From: Lelliottia sp. JS-SCA-14
GTDB taxonomy: Bacteria; Pseudomonadota; Gammaproteobacteria; Enterobacterales; Enterobacteriaceae
Direction: 5' to 3'
Length of the DNA: 64,000 bases
Assembly (NCBI RefSeq): GCF_035593345.1
Contig: NZ_CP141606.1
Coordinates: 2,170,001-2,234,000 of the forward strand
The translations under genes and the position numbers were made by a program. The notes below the pieces were generated by a model that made no database searches, was not told the DNA's origin, and saw only the letters and a list, made by a program, of their open reading frames with translations. This document shows positions 26,957 through 35,891 of the stretch, in pieces. Positions within the stretch are counted from its first letter, which is position 1. Each line of letters begins with the position of its first letter.

Positions 26957-29479
26957 ATGATGAAACAAACGTTCAGTTTTAAACCGGCCAGGCTGGCACT
27001 TTTTATTGCGGCTGCGCTGGGCATGATGACTCATGTAGTCAATGCCCGCGATGAATTCAATCCCGAGCTGCTTGAAGTGGACAATCCAGGTGCCGGTAAA
27101 ACTGACCTGTCAGCGTTTGAAGCTGGTTCCCAGGCTCCAGGGACTTATCATGTGGATATTGTTCTTGATGAGCAACTGATGGACACGCGCGATGTTGATT
27201 TCAAAGGGACGACAGATACCAACGGTGAAACCGTTTTACAGCCTTGCTTGACCCTGGAACAGCTTAAAGCCTGGGGAGTTAAAACAGAGCTCTTCCCCAG
27301 TCTGGCAGCCTCTGGGCAGTGTGTTGATCTGGCGGCTATCCCTAAGGCCTCGGCGGATTTTCAATTCGCGACCCAGCGCCTTGTGATCAGCGTGCCTCAG
27401 GCAGCGTTAGTCCCTCAGGCCCGCGGCTATGTACCGCCTGAGCAGTGGGATGAGGGCATCAATGCAGTAATGCTGAATTACAGTGCCAGCGGCTCAAATA
27501 ACTGGCAGCGTGGGAATAATGGCGGTTCAGATAATAGCCAGTATGCGAACTTGCGTCCGGGCGTGAATATCGGTCCATGGCGTCTGCGTAATTATACCAC
27601 CTGGAACCGTGACACTAACGGTCAGGATAAGTGGGACACGGTCTATACCTACGCTCAGCGTGATGTCATCCCCCTGAAGGCTCAGTTCACCGCCGGTGAC
27701 AGTAATGCACCGAGTGATATTTTTGACAGTATGCCGTTTCGTGGTGCGCAGTTAGCGTCTGACGACGACATGCTCCCGGACTCGCTGAAAGGCTATGCGC
27801 CAGTGGTTCGTGGAATTGCCCGCACTAACGCTCAGGTAATTATTCGCCAGAACGGCTACCAGATTTATCAGAGCTATGTCGCACCCGGTGCCTTTGAAAT
27901 TACCGATATGTATCCCACCGGTGGCGCGGGCGATCTGGATGTAACGATAAAAGAAGCCGACGGCAGTGAACAGCATTTTACGGTGGCGTTTGCATCGCTT
28001 CCGGTACTGCAGCGTGAAGGCCGTTTTAAGTATGCCCTGACAGGAGGGCAATATCGTTCTTATGACAGCAGTGTCGATAAAACGCCGTTCGGTCAGTTGA
28101 CCGGAATTTATGGCCTGTCGTATGGGGTAACGATTTACGGCGGTGTGCAGGAATCGAGCAAATACCAGTCTCTGGCGAGCGGTATCGGCAAAAACCTGGG
28201 GGACTTTGGTGCATTCTCTGTGGATGTGACTCAGGCCTGGTCGACACCGAAAGATGAGATCAAAACCAGCGGTCAGTCCTGGCGCGCGCGTTACAGTAAA
28301 AACATTCTTGATACCGGTACCAACTTCGCTATTGCAGGTTACCGCTATTCCACCAGCGGATATTACGGCATGCAGGAAGTACTGGATTCCTACAGCAATA
28401 ACGGTGGTGTGATTGATCGCCGTCGTAATCGTATGGAACTGACGGTCAGTCAGACCCTGGGGCAAGATCTGGGCTCACTTATGCTGAGTGCGGTACGCGA
28501 AGATTACTGGAATTCTGAACGCACCATGCAGTCGTACAGTGCGGGGTATAGCAACTCCTGGCGCGGCATGAACTATGGCCTGACCTACACCTACAGTAAA
28601 AATGGTTCAGCAACAGGTAATGGCGATCAGACCTATTACGATAAAGACCAGCAGTTGGCGGTGAATATCAGTATTCCGCTGGAGAAATTCCTGCCGCAGT
28701 CGTGGGCCAACTACAGCATGAACGCCAGTAAAGAGAATGGCACTACGCACACGGTCGGCGTGAGCGGTATGGCAATGGAAAACAATGCGCTTAACTGGAA
28801 CGTGCAGCAGGGTTATGGCACCGACGACGTGGGTTATACCGGCAGCATGAATGCTGACTATAAAGGCACCTACGGCGAGATGACCGCAGGCTATGGTTAC
28901 GATAAAAACAGTGATCGTGTGAACTACGGTATCCAGGGCGGCATCCTGGCGCATGAAGATGGCATTACCTTTAGCCAGCCGCTGGGAGAAACCAACGTGC
29001 TAATTAAAGCGCCGGGTGCAAAAGGGGTTGATATTCAAAACCAGACTGGCGCAAAAACCGACTGGCGCGGTTATACCACCGTCAGCAACCTGACGGTTTA
29101 CCGTAAAAATGATGTGGCGCTGCGCACAGATTCTCTGCCGGATGATGTGGAGCTGGATCTGACCAATAAAGCGGTTATTCCGACACGTGGTGCGGTGGTA
29201 CGTGCTGACTATATTGCCAGTGTGGGTATGCGAGTGCTGATGACGATAACTCAGGCAAATGGTCAACCAGTGCCTTTTGGTGCAATAGCAACGCTTGAGG
29301 GTCAAAAGACAAATGGCTTTATTATTGGCGATAACGGACAAGTATATTTATCCGGGTTGCAGCAAAGCGGTCGGATGAATATTAAGTGGGGGGAATCCTC
29401 TCAGCAAAATTGTAGCCTGAGCTTCCATTTACCTGAACAATCCAAAGGTGTCGCCATGCTGAACGAGCAGTGTCAATGA
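26957..29479 (+). CDS. Outer-membrane fimbrial usher
   Basis: An 840-residue FimD/PapC-family usher. Signal peptide, then the N-terminal chaperone-subunit binding domain (EFNPELLEVDN), a 24-strand beta-barrel with plug (about 150-680), and C-terminal domains ending in a cysteine pair (NCSLSF and NEQCQ). It forms the secretion pore and assembly platform. Several start codons lie in a row (ATG, GTG, ATG, ATG from 26951); AGG at 26945 best fits ATG 26957. Its stop overlaps the adhesin gene region. Confidence 0.93.
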   Translation: MMKQTFSFKPARLALFIAAALGMMTHVVNARDEFNPELLEVDNPGAGKTDLSAFEAGSQAPGTYHVDIVLDEQLMDTRDVDFKGTTDTNGETVLQPCLTLEQLKAWGVKTELFPSLAASGQCVDLAAIPKASADFQFATQRLVISVPQAALVPQARGYVPPEQWDEGINAVMLNYSASGSNNWQRGNNGGSDNSQYANLRPGVNIGPWRLRNYTTWNRDTNGQDKWDTVYTYAQRDVIPLKAQFTAGDSNAPSDIFDSMPFRGAQLASDDDMLPDSLKGYAPVVRGIARTNAQVIIRQNGYQIYQSYVAPGAFEITDMYPTGGAGDLDVTIKEADGSEQHFTVAFASLPVLQREGRFKYALTGGQYRSYDSSVDKTPFGQLTGIYGLSYGVTIYGGVQESSKYQSLASGIGKNLGDFGAFSVDVTQAWSTPKDEIKTSGQSWRARYSKNILDTGTNFAIAGYRYSTSGYYGMQEVLDSYSNNGGVIDRRRNRMELTVSQTLGQDLGSLMLSAVREDYWNSERTMQSYSAGYSNSWRGMNYGLTYTYSKNGSATGNGDQTYYDKDQQLAVNISIPLEKFLPQSWANYSMNASKENGTTHTVGVSGMAMENNALNWNVQQGYGTDDVGYTGSMNADYKGTYGEMTAGYGYDKNSDRVNYGIQGGILAHEDGITFSQPLGETNVLIKAPGAKGVDIQNQTGAKTDWRGYTTVSNLTVYRKNDVALRTDSLPDDVELDLTNKAVIPTRGAVVRADYIASVGMRVLMTITQANGQPVPFGAIATLEGQKTNGFIIGDNGQVYLSGLQQSGRMNIKWGESSQQNCSLSFHLPEQSKGVAMLNEQCQ

Positions 29480-29490
29480 TGGAAATTTCG

Positions 29491-30531
29491 ATGAAATATA
29501 TAAAACTAGTATTCTTACTCTTTATTGGTGTGTTTCTTTTGCCTGGTTATTCGTTTGCCAGTTATAGCTGTTCACCTCTGTCTGGCTCTATTTCAGTCAA
29601 TTTAAATACGATCACCGTGCAACGAGACACGGCCGTGGGCACACTTTTGGCAACCATTACTGGGCCCAACGCATCAGCCTATAGTTGCTACGTGTCAAAC
29701 CCGTCATCAGGTACGACTTTAGTTCTTGGTGTGCAATCTATTCTTGGTTACTACGGGCACATGGATGGGATCAGTGTCTACAGAACGAATGTCCCAGGAA
29801 TCGGTATTGGAATCGGTGGTGCTGGATCAATGAACGGTTTTAACTACACGACCTATGTTGGCGATGGTACCTCATCGTGGTATGGATCAGATTGGAACAG
29901 TGTCGTAGTTACAGCAACTTACGATAGTAAAACTATTTCATCTTACATTTCACCGATAATAAAAGTGTATAAGATTGATGACGCTAGCTCCGGAGTTATA
30001 TCCGGACAGGTAGGGGCGGTCATTATGGGTATGAGCAACGGTTTTAACACAAGCTATGTGAGTAGTTGGGCTCAAGATATTCCACTGATGGTGACGGGTA
30101 CGATTAATGTGGTGGCCTGTTCAATTAAAACACCAACGCTCAATTTCCCAATAGGGGATGTACTGGCCTCGAAATTTGGTTCAACTGTTGGGACCACACC
30201 ATCGGACGCTCAAAATACGCAAAATCTGGGTCTGGATTGTGACCCTCAGGCAAATATCAATGTCAGTTTATCCGGAACTCAAAACCCGGATGTCGGCACC
30301 ACCAGCGTGCTGGCATTAACAGGGCAAGGTGACGCTGGCGTCGCTCAGGGCGTGGGCGTGCAAATTGTTTATAACGGCTCTCCGCTGACATTAAACAACC
30401 GAATTGTCTTGAAAAAATCCGCAGGCGGCCAGGAAACTTTTCCTTTAACCGCTCGCTATTATCAAACCAGAACATCTGTGACCACGGGTACGGCAAATAC
30501 ATCTGCAACGCTGAACTTAACCTATCAGTAA
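29491..30531 (+). CDS. Fimbrial tip adhesin (two-domain)
   Basis: A 346-residue secreted protein. The signal peptide ends near YSFA, residues to about 190 form an unrecognised N-terminal domain rich in Ser, Gly and Tyr (possible receptor-binding or lectin domain), and the C-terminal ~150 residues form a pilin domain starting around VVACSIKTPTLNFPIGDV with the second cysteine in LGLDCDP and the terminal donor region ATLNLTYQ. The size and two-domain layout are those of FimH-type adhesins. The start is set by GGAAA 5 nt upstream; earlier ATGs overlap the usher stop. Ligand unknown. Confidence 0.85.
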   Translation: MKYIKLVFLLFIGVFLLPGYSFASYSCSPLSGSISVNLNTITVQRDTAVGTLLATITGPNASAYSCYVSNPSSGTTLVLGVQSILGYYGHMDGISVYRTNVPGIGIGIGGAGSMNGFNYTTYVGDGTSSWYGSDWNSVVVTATYDSKTISSYISPIIKVYKIDDASSGVISGQVGAVIMGMSNGFNTSYVSSWAQDIPLMVTGTINVVACSIKTPTLNFPIGDVLASKFGSTVGTTPSDAQNTQNLGLDCDPQANINVSLSGTQNPDVGTTSVLALTGQGDAGVAQGVGVQIVYNGSPLTLNNRIVLKKSAGGQETFPLTARYYQTRTSVTTGTANTSATLNLTYQ

Positions 30532-30545
30532 AAAAGGAATTTATA

Positions 30546-31055
30546 ATGAAAGTTAAAATGTTATCAGCCGCGATGCTTATGTTATTCAGTGCACTATGTC
30601 ATGCATCGGATCCGGTAAGTTTACAGGTGACAGGGAATATCATCGCCTCGCCGTGTCAGATTAGTAGTGAAAGCGTCAATAAAGCCGTTGACCTTGGGCA
30701 GGAAATCCAGTTATCCGATCTGCAAACTGCGGGTGGTGCCTCGCCCTGGGTTAATTTCACGCTGGATGTGGATTCTTGTCCACAGGGGACAACGAAAGTC
30801 ACTATGACGATGCATGGTACCGCAGATGCCACCAATCCCGCTGATATGTATGTCAGCACCGGTGTGGCGGAAAATGTTGCGGTGCAGGTACAAAGCCAGG
30901 CAGGGGACGCATTAGGTGATGGGAAATCGATTACGGGTAATATCGCTAGCAGCGCGTATTCATTTCCGCTGCGTGCACGAGTATACAGTGAAAACGGTGA
31001 TGCTACCGCAGGCTCAGTGAAAACAACCATTACAGCAACCTTTGTCTACCAGTAA
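30546..31055 (+). CDS. Minor fimbrial subunit
   Basis: A 169-residue pilin-fold protein with signal peptide (to about residue 21, LCHASDPV). Cysteines lie in ASPCQIS and DVDSCPQG, and the C-terminus ATFVYQ fits the chaperone-binding strand. It differs from the major pilin and follows the adhesin gene by 14 bp, so it is probably an adaptor or terminator subunit. AAAGGAAT precedes the start. A BIME marks the end of the cluster. Confidence 0.85.
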   Translation: MKVKMLSAAMLMLFSALCHASDPVSLQVTGNIIASPCQISSESVNKAVDLGQEIQLSDLQTAGGASPWVNFTLDVDSCPQGTTKVTMTMHGTADATNPADMYVSTGVAENVAVQVQSQAGDALGDGKSITGNIASSAYSFPLRARVYSENGDATAGSVKTTITATFVYQ

Positions 31056-31060
31056 AAATT

Positions 31061-31131
31061 CGCCCGGCGGCGCTGCGCTTGCACGGGCCTACTGGTTTTG
31101 TAGGCCGGGTAAGCGCAGCGCCACCCGGCAA
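31061..31131. repeat. BIME (paired REP) between fimbrial operon and malY
   Basis: Two oppositely oriented REP hairpins: CGCCCGGCGGCGCTGCGCTT and TAGGCCGGGTAAGCGCAGCG with CCACCCGGC. They separate the convergent fimbrial operon and malY and mark the right edge of the accessory cluster. Confidence 0.8.
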
Positions 31132-31135
31132 AATG

Positions 31136-32308
31136 TTACAGCAGCGTCCGAATCCCCGCAATCAACCGCTCAACACCCTGTTCCAGCTTGCGCTTAGGGC
31201 ATCCGGCGTTCAGGCGTACATACCCGTTACCTTCCACGCCATAAGTGTATCCCGGCATAATCGCCACTTTTTGCTGCTCGATCAGCACTTTTTGCAGTGC
31301 TTTGTCGTCGATCCCTAACGGACTCAAATCGATCCACGCCAGATAGGTCGCTTCCGGCGGCTGCCAGTTCAGCTGCGGGAAGGCTGCGTTCAGCTGCTCT
31401 GCCACAAAGCGCAGATTATTTTCCAGATAGGCGCGCAGCGCATCCAGCCACGCTTCACCTTGCTCGTAAGCGGCGATATGCGCCGTCAGCGCCAACACGG
31501 AAGGGGATGACAGCCCGTCGCGGCCTTTCAGCGCTTTCAGGTAGCTCGCCCGACTTTCGTCGTCGCCGATCAGCCCGTAGGCGCCGGTCAGCGCCGGAAT
31601 GTTGAAGCTCTTGGACCCTGAGGTCAGCAGCGCCCACTTGCTCTTCGCCACTTCGTTCCACGGCGTATGCTGGTGGTCGCCCCACACCATATCCATGTGG
31701 ATTTCATCGCTGATCACCGCCACGCCGTAGCGGGCGCAGAGTTCGGCCATGGTGTTCAGCTCGTCGCGCGTCCAGACCTTACCGGTCGGGTTCTGCGGGC
31801 TGCACAGCAGTAAAATCGTGTTCTCGGGTTTCGCCAGCTCGGCTTCCAGTTTCGTCATATCGCACATCCAGCCGGTCGCGCTTTTTTGCATCGAAACCGG
31901 AACCACTTTGCGATCGTTGCCCTGCACGGCGTTGTAAAACGCATCATACGCCGGGGTGTGGACCACGATGCCGTCGCCCGGTTTTGACCAGATGCGGATA
32001 AGCTCCGAGACCATGTAGATCACCGACGGGCCATACACGAGGGAGTCTTTATCAATGCGGCTGTTGAATCGCTGCTGGAACCAGTGCGCCACGGCGGCGA
32101 GGAACTCGTCATTCTTCCAGCGGCTGTAACCAAATACGCCGTGGTTGATGCGCTCATGCAGCGCGGCGGTGATGCACGGCGCGGTGGCAAAATCCATATC
32201 GGAGATAGTAAAAGGCAGCAGGTCGTCTGCCCCGAAGCGGTCGGCGACGTAATCCCACTGGGTACACCAGGTCCCATGGCGATCGACGACGGTTGAGAAA
32301 TCAAACAT
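31136..32308 (-). CDS. malY: MalY: PLP-dependent C-S lyase and mal regulon modulator
   Basis: A 390-residue class I/II aminotransferase-fold enzyme with beta-C-S lyase (cystathionase) activity; E. coli MalY also binds and inhibits MalT. The PLP lysine is Lys233 in SGSKSFNIP. Other active-site motifs are SPQNPTGKVW and ISDEIHMD. It is the second gene of malXY, repressed by MalI. A terminator-like hairpin in the 49-bp gap to malX may lower its output. AAGGACGAG precedes the start. Confidence 0.95.
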   Translation of the reverse strand: MFDFSTVVDRHGTWCTQWDYVADRFGADDLLPFTISDMDFATAPCITAALHERINHGVFGYSRWKNDEFLAAVAHWFQQRFNSRIDKDSLVYGPSVIYMVSELIRIWSKPGDGIVVHTPAYDAFYNAVQGNDRKVVPVSMQKSATGWMCDMTKLEAELAKPENTILLLCSPQNPTGKVWTRDELNTMAELCARYGVAVISDEIHMDMVWGDHQHTPWNEVAKSKWALLTSGSKSFNIPALTGAYGLIGDDESRASYLKALKGRDGLSSPSVLALTAHIAAYEQGEAWLDALRAYLENNLRFVAEQLNAAFPQLNWQPPEATYLAWIDLSPLGIDDKALQKVLIEQQKVAIMPGYTYGVEGNGYVRLNAGCPKRKLEQGVERLIAGIRTLL

Positions 32309-32321
32309 AGCGCTCGTCCTT

Positions 32322-32351
32322 AAAATAAAACCCCCTTCATGGGAAGGGGGT
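32322..32351 (-). terminator. Terminator-like hairpin between malX and malY
   Basis: On the minus strand the stem ACCCCCTTC / GAAGGGGGT (9 bp, loop CCAT) is followed by TTTATTTT. It lies 7 bp after the malX stop and 14 bp before the malY start, so it would attenuate malY relative to malX. Confidence 0.7.
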
Positions 32352-32357
32352 GAGGTG

Positions 32358-33947
32358 TCAGGCTTCTACCGTACGCATCAGCGTCGATAGCTCATCTTTG
32401 ACCGACTGGACCTGCGGCCCAATCACCACCTGCAAATTATGCTGATTCAACTGTACCACGCCGATGGCCCGGTTGGCCTTCAGGGCGTTGGTGTCCACTT
32501 TCGACATATCGTTCACCGACAGACGCAGGCGGGTGATGCAGTTATCCAGCGACGTGATGTTATCCGCGCCGCCCAGTGCTGCCAGAATCGCTGGCGTGTT
32601 GTAGCCAGATTTACCGACAGTCCCAACCACCGCTTGTTCAGTGCTGGCGGTGTCCGTATCACGGCCAGGGGTTTTCAGGTTAAAGCGGGTGATGGCGAAG
32701 CGGAAGATACCGTAGTACACCGCGAACCAGATGGCTGCCACAACCGGTACCAGATACCACTTGGTCGACAGACCGTGCAGGATCCCGAACACCACGAAGT
32801 CGATCACGTTGCCGTCGGTGTTACCGATGGTCACGCCCAGAACCGCCATCACGGTGAAGCCCAGACCGGTCAGCACGGCGTGGATGAGATACAGAACCGG
32901 GGCGACGAACAGGAACAGGAACTCGATCGGTTCAGTGGTACCGCCGACGACGCAGGCGATGACACCGGAGATCAGCAGGCCTTTAATTTTGTGACGATTT
33001 TCAGGGCGTGCGCAGTGGTACATCGCCAGCGCTGCGCCCGGCAGACCGCCCAGGAAGGCCGGCATTTTACCCTGCGACAGGAAGCGAGTCGCGCTCTCAG
33101 AGAAGCCGTGGGTGGTCGGGCAGCTCAGCTGCGCCTGGAAGATGGTCAGCGCGCCACTCACGTCGTGGCCACACACGTCCATCGTGCCGCCCGCTTCGGT
33201 AAAGCGGATCAGCGCCACCAGAATGTGCTGTAAACCGAACGGCAGGAGCAGACGCTCACCGGTCCCGAAAATCATCGGACCGAAATCGCCCGCGCTGTTA
33301 ATGATGCGACCAATGCCCGTAATGCCCATCGCGAAGACCGGCCAGATCAGTGGAATGATCAGACCAAACAGACCCATAACAACCAGAGTTGCAATCGGCA
33401 CAAAGCGGGTGCCACCGAAGAAGGCCAGGGCGTCCGGCAGGCGGATATTGTGGAAGCGCTCGTGCAGCATCCAGATGATCACACCGGCAATCACTGCACC
33501 GAGGATCCCGGTGTCGATGGACTGAATGCCCAGCACGCTCTGAATGTTATTGGCTTTCAGCACCGCGGCGTCGGTGGTAGGCAGAATGCCTTTGGCGGTC
33601 AGCCAGAAGTTCACCGCCAGGTTCATCACCGCATACCCGACGAAACCGGCAAATGCCGCCACGCCTTTGTTCTCGCGCGCCAGCCCCAGCGGGATAGCGA
33701 TACAGAACATCACCGGCAGGAAGCTAAAGGCAAAGGAGCCGACTTTACTCATCCAGATGAAAATCGCCTGCAGCACCGGATTGCCGAGGAACGGGATCAG
33801 CGTAACGACATCATGACTGCTGAGTGAGCTGCCGATCCCGAGCATGATCCCGCAAAACGAGAGCAGTGCCACCGGCAACATAAAGGTTTTACCCAGTTGC
33901 TGGAAGAACTCCCACAGCGATATTTTTTGTGCTGCTTTCGCCGTCAT
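32358..33947 (-). CDS. malX: PTS system EIICB component MalX
   Basis: A 529-residue glucose/maltose-type PTS permease: an EIIC membrane domain (about 1-400, ten or so helices) and a C-terminal EIIB domain with phospho-cysteine Cys470 in LDNCITRLRLSV. E. coli MalX can take up glucose and maltose; its true substrate is unclear. Transcribed with malY from the promoter facing malI, under the MalI operators. GGAG lies upstream of the start. Confidence 0.94.
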   Translation of the reverse strand: MTAKAAQKISLWEFFQQLGKTFMLPVALLSFCGIMLGIGSSLSSHDVVTLIPFLGNPVLQAIFIWMSKVGSFAFSFLPVMFCIAIPLGLARENKGVAAFAGFVGYAVMNLAVNFWLTAKGILPTTDAAVLKANNIQSVLGIQSIDTGILGAVIAGVIIWMLHERFHNIRLPDALAFFGGTRFVPIATLVVMGLFGLIIPLIWPVFAMGITGIGRIINSAGDFGPMIFGTGERLLLPFGLQHILVALIRFTEAGGTMDVCGHDVSGALTIFQAQLSCPTTHGFSESATRFLSQGKMPAFLGGLPGAALAMYHCARPENRHKIKGLLISGVIACVVGGTTEPIEFLFLFVAPVLYLIHAVLTGLGFTVMAVLGVTIGNTDGNVIDFVVFGILHGLSTKWYLVPVVAAIWFAVYYGIFRFAITRFNLKTPGRDTDTASTEQAVVGTVGKSGYNTPAILAALGGADNITSLDNCITRLRLSVNDMSKVDTNALKANRAIGVVQLNQHNLQVVIGPQVQSVKDELSTLMRTVEA

Positions 33948-34001
33948 AAAACGACTCCTTGATGGTTTAAAATGGTTTTAGCTGATTCACTGTGGCGAGA
34001 A

Positions 34002-34017
34002 GATAAAACGTTTTACC
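34002..34017. promoter_or_regulatory. MalI operator, malX side
   Basis: GATAAAACGTTTTACC, one base off the perfect palindrome GATAAAACGTTTTATC found at 34081. It lies 55 bp upstream of malX. In E. coli, MalI binds one such 16-bp site at each of the two divergent promoters. Confidence 0.85.
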
Positions 34018-34023
34018 AAACTT

Positions 34024-34045
34024 TAGTGCGCTCTGAATCACATTC
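34024..34045. promoter_or_regulatory. Possible CRP site between malX and malI
   Basis: AGTGCGCTCTGAATCACATT has a good right half-site (TCACA) and a weak left half (TGCGC) at the right 6-bp spacing. E. coli malX is CRP-activated from a similar position. Confidence 0.4.
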
Positions 34046-34080
34046 TCGTGCTTTAATTAGCAGTATAAATAGAACCTATT

Positions 34081-34096
34081 GATAAAACGTTTTATC
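34081..34096. promoter_or_regulatory. MalI operator, malI side
   Basis: Perfect palindrome GATAAAACGTTTTATC 30 bp upstream of the malI ATG, positioned for autorepression. It lies 79 bp from the other operator. Confidence 0.88.
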
Positions 34097-34126
34097 GGAC
34101 TGCACATCAGGGAGTTGCGCGTTCAC

Positions 34127-35155
34127 ATGTCTGTTGCGAAGAAGATCACCATCAATGATGTTGCGCTGGCGGCCGGGGTATCGGTCAGTACCGTTTCGCT
34201 GGTCCTCAGCGGAAAAGGGCGCATTTCTCCCGCCACCGGCCAGCGTGTAAACGAGGCGGTGGAGCAACTGGGGTTTGTGCGTAACCGTCAGGCGGCGTCG
34301 CTGCGCGGCGGGCAGAGCGGCGTGATTGGCCTGATTGTGCGCGATCTGACGTCGCCTTTTTACGCGGAACTGACCGCCGGGCTGACGGAAGCGCTTGAAG
34401 CGCAGGGGCGGATGGTTTTCTTGCTGCACGGTGGCCGTGAAGCGGAGCAACTGCTGTCGCGTCTGGACATGTTGCTCACGCAAGGCGTGGACGGCGTGAT
34501 TATCGCCGGAGCGTCGGGCGTGGGCAGTGAACTCTGCGAGCGCGCAGCCGAGAAGGGCGTGCCGCTGGTCTTCGCCTCGCGCGCCAGCTATCTCGATGAA
34601 GCCGATACCCTGCGGCCCGACAACATGCAGGCCGCACAAATGCTGACCGAGCATCTTATCCGTCGCGGTCATCAGAAAATCGCCTGGCTGGGCGGGAAAA
34701 GCTCCTCACTCACCCGCGCCGAACGCGTGGGCGGCTACTGCTCGACGTTGATCAAATACGGTCTGCCGTTCCACAGCGAATGGGTGGTCGAGTGCGAATC
34801 CAGCCAGAAGAAAGCCGCCGAGGCGATGGGCGCGCTGTTGCGCAGCAATCCGACCATTAGCGCGGTGATCTGCTACAACGACATCATTGCGATGGGCGCG
34901 TGGTTCGGCCTGATCCGCGCCGGGCGCCAGAGCGGCGAGGGCGGCGTGGAAACTTTCTTCGACCAGCAGGTGGCGCTCGGTGCCTTTGCCGACGTCGGCG
35001 AAAACGCGCTGGACGACCTGCCTATTGTCTGGGCCACCACACCGGCGCGTGAGATGGGTTATACGCTGGCTGACCGGATGATGCAGCGCATCGAGAAATC
35101 AGACGTCCAGGCCGGGCACCAGATCGTGTCGGCGCGACTGGTGACGGTGAAGTAA
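34127..35155 (+). CDS. malI: LacI-family repressor MalI
   Basis: A 342-residue repressor: N-terminal helix-turn-helix ITINDVALAAGVSVSTVSLV, hinge, then a periplasmic-binding-protein-like effector domain (SGVIGLIVRDLTSPFYAELT). It represses malXY and itself through the two 16-bp operators in the divergent region. I start at MSVAKKIT, matching the E. coli start; a longer frame adds 16 residues reading through the operator. Confidence 0.95.
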   Translation: MSVAKKITINDVALAAGVSVSTVSLVLSGKGRISPATGQRVNEAVEQLGFVRNRQAASLRGGQSGVIGLIVRDLTSPFYAELTAGLTEALEAQGRMVFLLHGGREAEQLLSRLDMLLTQGVDGVIIAGASGVGSELCERAAEKGVPLVFASRASYLDEADTLRPDNMQAAQMLTEHLIRRGHQKIAWLGGKSSSLTRAERVGGYCSTLIKYGLPFHSEWVVECESSQKKAAEAMGALLRSNPTISAVICYNDIIAMGAWFGLIRAGRQSGEGGVETFFDQQVALGAFADVGENALDDLPIVWATTPAREMGYTLADRMMQRIEKSDVQAGHQIVSARLVTVK

Positions 35156-35251
35156 GAAGCATCAGTTTGCTGAATGATCCAGATCAACGGCTGAGGTCAG
35201 CGAACGATGCATATTCAGCGCACCTGTTTTGTTCTGTAAAACGATTACCCC

Positions 35252-35767
35252 ATGCAAATCTCCAAAACCCTGCTCGCCTTAGCGTTCATTCCTGCGTTGT
35301 CTTTTGCCTCCAGCAATATCGAAGTCGGTTTTTCACCGGAGGGCGGCGCCCAGGAGCTGGTGCTGAAAACCATCAATGAGGCGACAAAATCGATCCGCAT
35401 GATGGCTTTTTCTTTTAGCGCCCCGGATGTGATGAATGCGCTGGTGGCGGCGCAAAAGCGCGGCGTCGACGTGCAAATAGTGATTGATGAGAAGGGAAAT
35501 ATCAGCAACAAAAGCCTGCTGGCAATGCACTACGTGACGCAAAACGGCATCAAGCTGAGAACGGATAATCACTATCGTATTCAACACGATAAAGTGATTA
35601 TTACGGACGGGAATACGGTGGAAACGGGCTCATTTAACTTTGCCAAAACGGCGGAGTACAAGAACTCAGAGAACGTGATTGTGATTCATAACGCGCCGGA
35701 GCTGGTGGCGCAGTATCTTGCGCACTGGGAGAACCGCTGGCGGCAGGGGGTGGATTTTCCGTCATAA
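35252..35767 (+). CDS. Nuc-like secreted phospholipase D-family nuclease
   Basis: A 171-residue protein with a signal peptide (to about residue 20) and one HKD motif: His112, Lys114, Asp119 in HDKVIITD, then GSFN (Gly126, Ser127, Asn129). Single-motif members such as Nuc of plasmid pKM101 dimerise to form one active site and cut DNA in the periplasm; size and architecture match. It sits alone between malI and ydgA, with its own terminator, and is absent from that place in E. coli K-12. It may have come from a plasmid. Confidence 0.87.
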   Translation: MQISKTLLALAFIPALSFASSNIEVGFSPEGGAQELVLKTINEATKSIRMMAFSFSAPDVMNALVAAQKRGVDVQIVIDEKGNISNKSLLAMHYVTQNGIKLRTDNHYRIQHDKVIITDGNTVETGSFNFAKTAEYKNSENVIVIHNAPELVAQYLAHWENRWRQGVDFPS

Positions 35768-35794
35768 AAAAAAGCCGGGTGGCGAGGTAAATGC

Positions 35795-35820
35795 AAAACG
35801 GCAACAAAGTTGCCGTTTTT
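35795..35820 (+). terminator. Rho-independent terminator after the nuclease gene
   Basis: Perfect 11-bp stem AAAACGGCAAC / GTTGCCGTTTT with loop AAA and a following T, 28 bp after the stop. A- and T-rich flanks allow bidirectional use with ydgA. Confidence 0.85.
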
Positions 35821-35827
35821 AATGTTT

Positions 35828-35866
35828 TCTCCCTCTCCCTGTGGGAGAGGGTTGGGGTGAGGGCAC
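35828..35866. repeat. boxC-like GC-rich intergenic repeat
   Basis: CCCTCTCCC-TGT-GGGAGAGGG hairpin (35831-35851) followed by TTGGGGTGAGGGCACC, the pattern of the dispersed boxC-type repeats of enterobacteria. Confidence 0.6.
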
Positions 35867-35891
35867 CAGACCGCACCCCACGATTTCTTAG

